From the NCBI GenBank assembly GCA_026225435.1, contig JAMFST010001195.1, positions 1 to 6,791 on the forward strand: a stretch of 6,791 nucleotides of DNA, given 5' to 3'. Positions within the stretch are counted from its first letter, which is position 1. Each line of letters opens with the position of its first letter. Below the pieces are notes generated by a model. The model was not told the origin of the DNA and ran no database searches. It was given only the letters and a program-made list of their open reading frames with translations. This DNA comes from Labilithrix luteola. Lineage in GTDB: Bacteria; Myxococcota_A; Polyangia; Polyangiales; Polyangiaceae. The translations under genes and the position numbers were made by a program. Shown in pieces: positions 5,436-6,791 of the stretch.

Positions 5436-6533
5436 TCAGGTGCGAGGAGCAAGGCGACCGGCGAAGGCGTCGCCGAGGAGCCCGCGAATCGACGCGCGGT
5501 CGACGGGGCGCGGGTTGAAATAGGGCCGCTGGGTCGCCAGGTCCGCCGCGCTGTCCAGAGCCGTCTCCGCCAGACCGAGCTCGCGGAGCGACGTGGGCAG
5601 CTCGAGCTCGGTCAGCAGCGCGAAGAGTCGCGCTGCGGCGTCGTCGGTACCGAGCGCGCGCGCGACCGCGGCGATGGCCTCCGGGGCGTGCTTCTCGTTG
5701 TAGCGGACCACGTGAGCCAGCACGGCGGCGTGGGTCTCGGCGTGCGGGAGGTCGAAGCTGCCGCCAAGCGTGTGGCAAAGCTTGTGATGCAGGGCCATGC
5801 CCACCGATCCGAGCGCGGTGCCGGCGAGGAAGGCGCCGTACAGAGCGCCCGTACGTGCTTCGACGTTCTGCGGCTCCCGAACGGCGCGCGGCAGGGAAGC
5901 GCCGAGCGCGCGCAGCCCCTCCTCGGCCACGAGGGCGGTCACCGGGTTCGCTTGCTCCGAGTAGAGCGCCTCCACGCAGTGGGCCATCGCGTTCAGTCCG
6001 CTCGCCGCGGTGACGCGCGCGGGCAGGGTGAAGGTGAGCTCCGGGTCGAAGAGAGTGAGCCGAGGCAGGACGCGCGCGTCGGTGCCGGTGGTCTTGCGCC
6101 CGTTCTCCGTGAGTCCCCAGATCGGCGTGCGGGACGAGCCGGCGTAGGTGGTATCGACGGCCACCTGGGGAATGCCCGGATCGAGCGCCAGCGCCTTGCC
6201 CAGTCCAATGGTCGACCCTCCCCCGAAGGCGACGGTGCAGTCGGCGTGAAGCTCGCGGGCGCGGGTGCGCGCAGCGCTCGCGGTCGCCACCGGTACGTGC
6301 ATGCGCGCCTCGGTGAACGCCCCGACGAGGCGACTACCGAGAAGCGCCCCGAGTCGCGCGACCTCCCCCGCCTGCTCCGGGGTGGTGAGCAGCAGGGCGC
6401 GCCGGAAGCCGAGCCGATCGAGCTCGGCAGGCAAGCGGGCGAGCGCGCCAGGGCCGAACACGACGTCCGACTGGAGCGTGTTGTAGGTGAAGGACGAAAG
6501 GAGGCTCACGCGCGCTACCGTCATCGTATCCAT
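5436..6533 (-). CDS. Maleylacetate reductase (iron-type alcohol dehydrogenase superfamily)
   Basis: NAD(P)H-dependent reduction of maleylacetate to 3-oxoadipate in the cytoplasm, the step that feeds hydroxyquinol, resorcinol, nitrophenol or chloroaromatic breakdown into the 3-oxoadipate pathway. Length is 365 residues, about normal for the family (350-360). Landmarks are FTYNTLQSDVVFGPGAL near the start, the nucleotide-binding AFGGGSTIGLGKALAL (102-117), TTYAGSSRTPIWGLTE (128-143), ASGLNAMAHCVEALY (177-191), the histidine-rich GMALHHKLCHTLGGSFDLPH (245-264) and PYFNPRPVDRASIRGLL near the end. Usual relatives read GSEMTP where this has GSSRTP, a small deviation. The ATG at 6531-6533 is preceded by GAGG at seven bases; an in-frame ATG at residue 4 is the alternative. 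First gene of the operon, divergent from the IclR regulator. Family members are variously named macA, tfdF, clcE or tftE. Confidence 0.93.
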   Translation of the reverse strand: MDTMTVARVSLLSSFTYNTLQSDVVFGPGALARLPAELDRLGFRRALLLTTPEQAGEVARLGALLGSRLVGAFTEARMHVPVATASAARTRARELHADCTVAFGGGSTIGLGKALALDPGIPQVAVDTTYAGSSRTPIWGLTENGRKTTGTDARVLPRLTLFDPELTFTLPARVTAASGLNAMAHCVEALYSEQANPVTALVAEEGLRALGASLPRAVREPQNVEARTGALYGAFLAGTALGSVGMALHHKLCHTLGGSFDLPHAETHAAVLAHVVRYNEKHAPEAIAAVARALGTDDAAARLFALLTELELPTSLRELGLAETALDSAADLATQRPYFNPRPVDRASIRGLLGDAFAGRLAPRT

Positions 6534-6561
6534 GGTTATGCCTCACGCTCGCGCTGACGCC

Positions 6562-6576
6562 TTACGGTAACCGTAA
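6562..6576. promoter_or_regulatory. Inverted repeat TTACGGT-A-ACCGTAA, probable IclR-type operator
   Basis: Perfect 7-bp arms around one central base, lying 29 bases before the maleylacetate reductase start and 42 bases before the IclR start. A third copy of the half-site, TACGGTA, recurs at 6582-6588, 19 bases from the first (6563-6569). IclR-family dimers bind palindromes of about this size between themselves and their divergently transcribed target operon. This is therefore the best candidate site for control of both promoters, probably in response to a pathway intermediate. Assignment of the protein to the site is inference. Confidence 0.6.
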
Positions 6577-6605
6577 CATGGTACGGTATTCGTCCAAATC
6601 TGTTT

Positions 6606-6609
6606 GAGG
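6606..6609 (+). promoter_or_regulatory. Ribosome binding site for the IclR gene
   Basis: GAGG lies nine bases before the ATG at 6619. An earlier ATG at 6611 is in another frame that does not give an IclR-like protein, so 6619 is the start. Confidence 0.6.
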
Positions 6610-6618
6610 TATGTCACA

Positions 6619-6791
6619 ATGTCAAGCGATAAAATTGCCCGTCTCGAAGCGTCAGAGGATTACGTTCAATCGCTTGCGCGTGGGCTGTCGGTCCTGCGCG
6701 TCATGGGCTCGGCGGCGGCGACGCTGACCAACGGCGAGCTCGCGGCCCGCACCGGTCTCAGTCGTCCGGTGGTCCGCCGCCTTCTCCTCAC
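6619..6791 (+). CDS. IclR-family transcriptional regulator, N-terminal part (runs off the right edge)
   Basis: Only the first 57 residues are in the window. They read EDYVQSLARGLSVLRVMG followed by LTNGELAARTGLSRPVVRRL, the N-terminal winged helix-turn-helix of the IclR family. The YVQSLARGLSVL opening is characteristic of the PcaR/PobR/CatR group that controls aromatic catabolism. It is transcribed away from the maleylacetate reductase operon across an 85-base intergenic region carrying the TTACGGT/ACCGTAA palindrome. It is therefore the probable pathway-specific regulator, and possibly autoregulated. The effector-binding domain lies beyond the window, so activator or repressor mode cannot be judged. 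Confidence 0.88.
   Translation, partial: MSSDKIARLEASEDYVQSLARGLSVLRVMGSAAATLTNGELAARTGLSRPVVRRLLL

Noticed and set aside
4747..5523. 258-codon plus-strand frame opposite the glutathione transferase
   Set aside because: Shadow frame without motifs; the opposite strand gives a full-length beta-class transferase.
5688..6557. 289-codon plus-strand frame opposite maleylacetate reductase
   Set aside because: Arg/Gly/Glu-rich shadow of a clearly recognised minus-strand gene in high-GC DNA.
1..6791. CRISPR array, tRNA or rRNA genes, insertion-sequence ends
   Set aside because: No regularly spaced repeats, no cloverleaf or rRNA signature, and no transposase or terminal inverted repeats were seen on either strand.

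Overview
This is a GC-rich window. Proteobacterial signatures (a beta-class glutathione transferase, a maleylacetate reductase beside an IclR regulator, and a LolA-like lipoprotein) suggest a high-GC Gram-negative, perhaps a myxobacterium. That placement is inference from gene style only; no rRNA or tRNA is present.

Region 1 (about 1-1620) looks like the recombination end of an integrative element. The minus strand carries the catalytic half of a phage-type tyrosine recombinase. It runs off the left edge, and its N-terminal arm appears to be lost near 832. Divergent from it, on the plus strand, are a cysteine-rich helix-turn-helix protein (819-1358) and a small excisionase-like DNA-binding protein (from 1433).

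Region 2 (about 1467-4665) is accessory DNA made mostly of damaged genes. A minus-strand HEPN-domain protein with a clear RNxxxH nuclease motif is spread over three reading frames. Upstream of it lies a small intact unknown ORF. A plus-strand lipoprotein with a good RBS and lipobox is intact. It is followed by a C-terminal scrap of another gene, and then by a PIN-domain nuclease broken by a single +1 shift. HEPN and PIN are the two classic prokaryotic RNase toxin or defence folds, so this may be the remains of a defence or toxin islet. No obvious antitoxin was found.

Region 3 (about 4595-6791) is a catabolic operon on the minus strand: maleylacetate reductase, then a beta-class glutathione transferase, then (4-base ATGA overlap) the start of a 3-oxoacid/3-oxoadipate CoA-transferase subunit A. 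An IclR-family regulator diverges from it on the plus strand and runs off the right edge. The genes fit the lower arm of aromatic degradation, from maleylacetate to 3-oxoadipate to 3-oxoadipyl-CoA. A perfect TTACGGT/ACCGTAA inverted repeat in the divergent intergenic region is the likely operator. The CoA-transferase is frameshifted and then cut off after about 60 residues where it meets the PIN gene. The accessory DNA has therefore apparently joined onto, and truncated, the catabolic operon.

The main unresolved question is whether the four single-base shifts (two in HEPN, one in PIN, one in CoA-transferase) are real decay or assembly errors. The flanking maleylacetate reductase, glutathione transferase and lipoprotein frames are clean.
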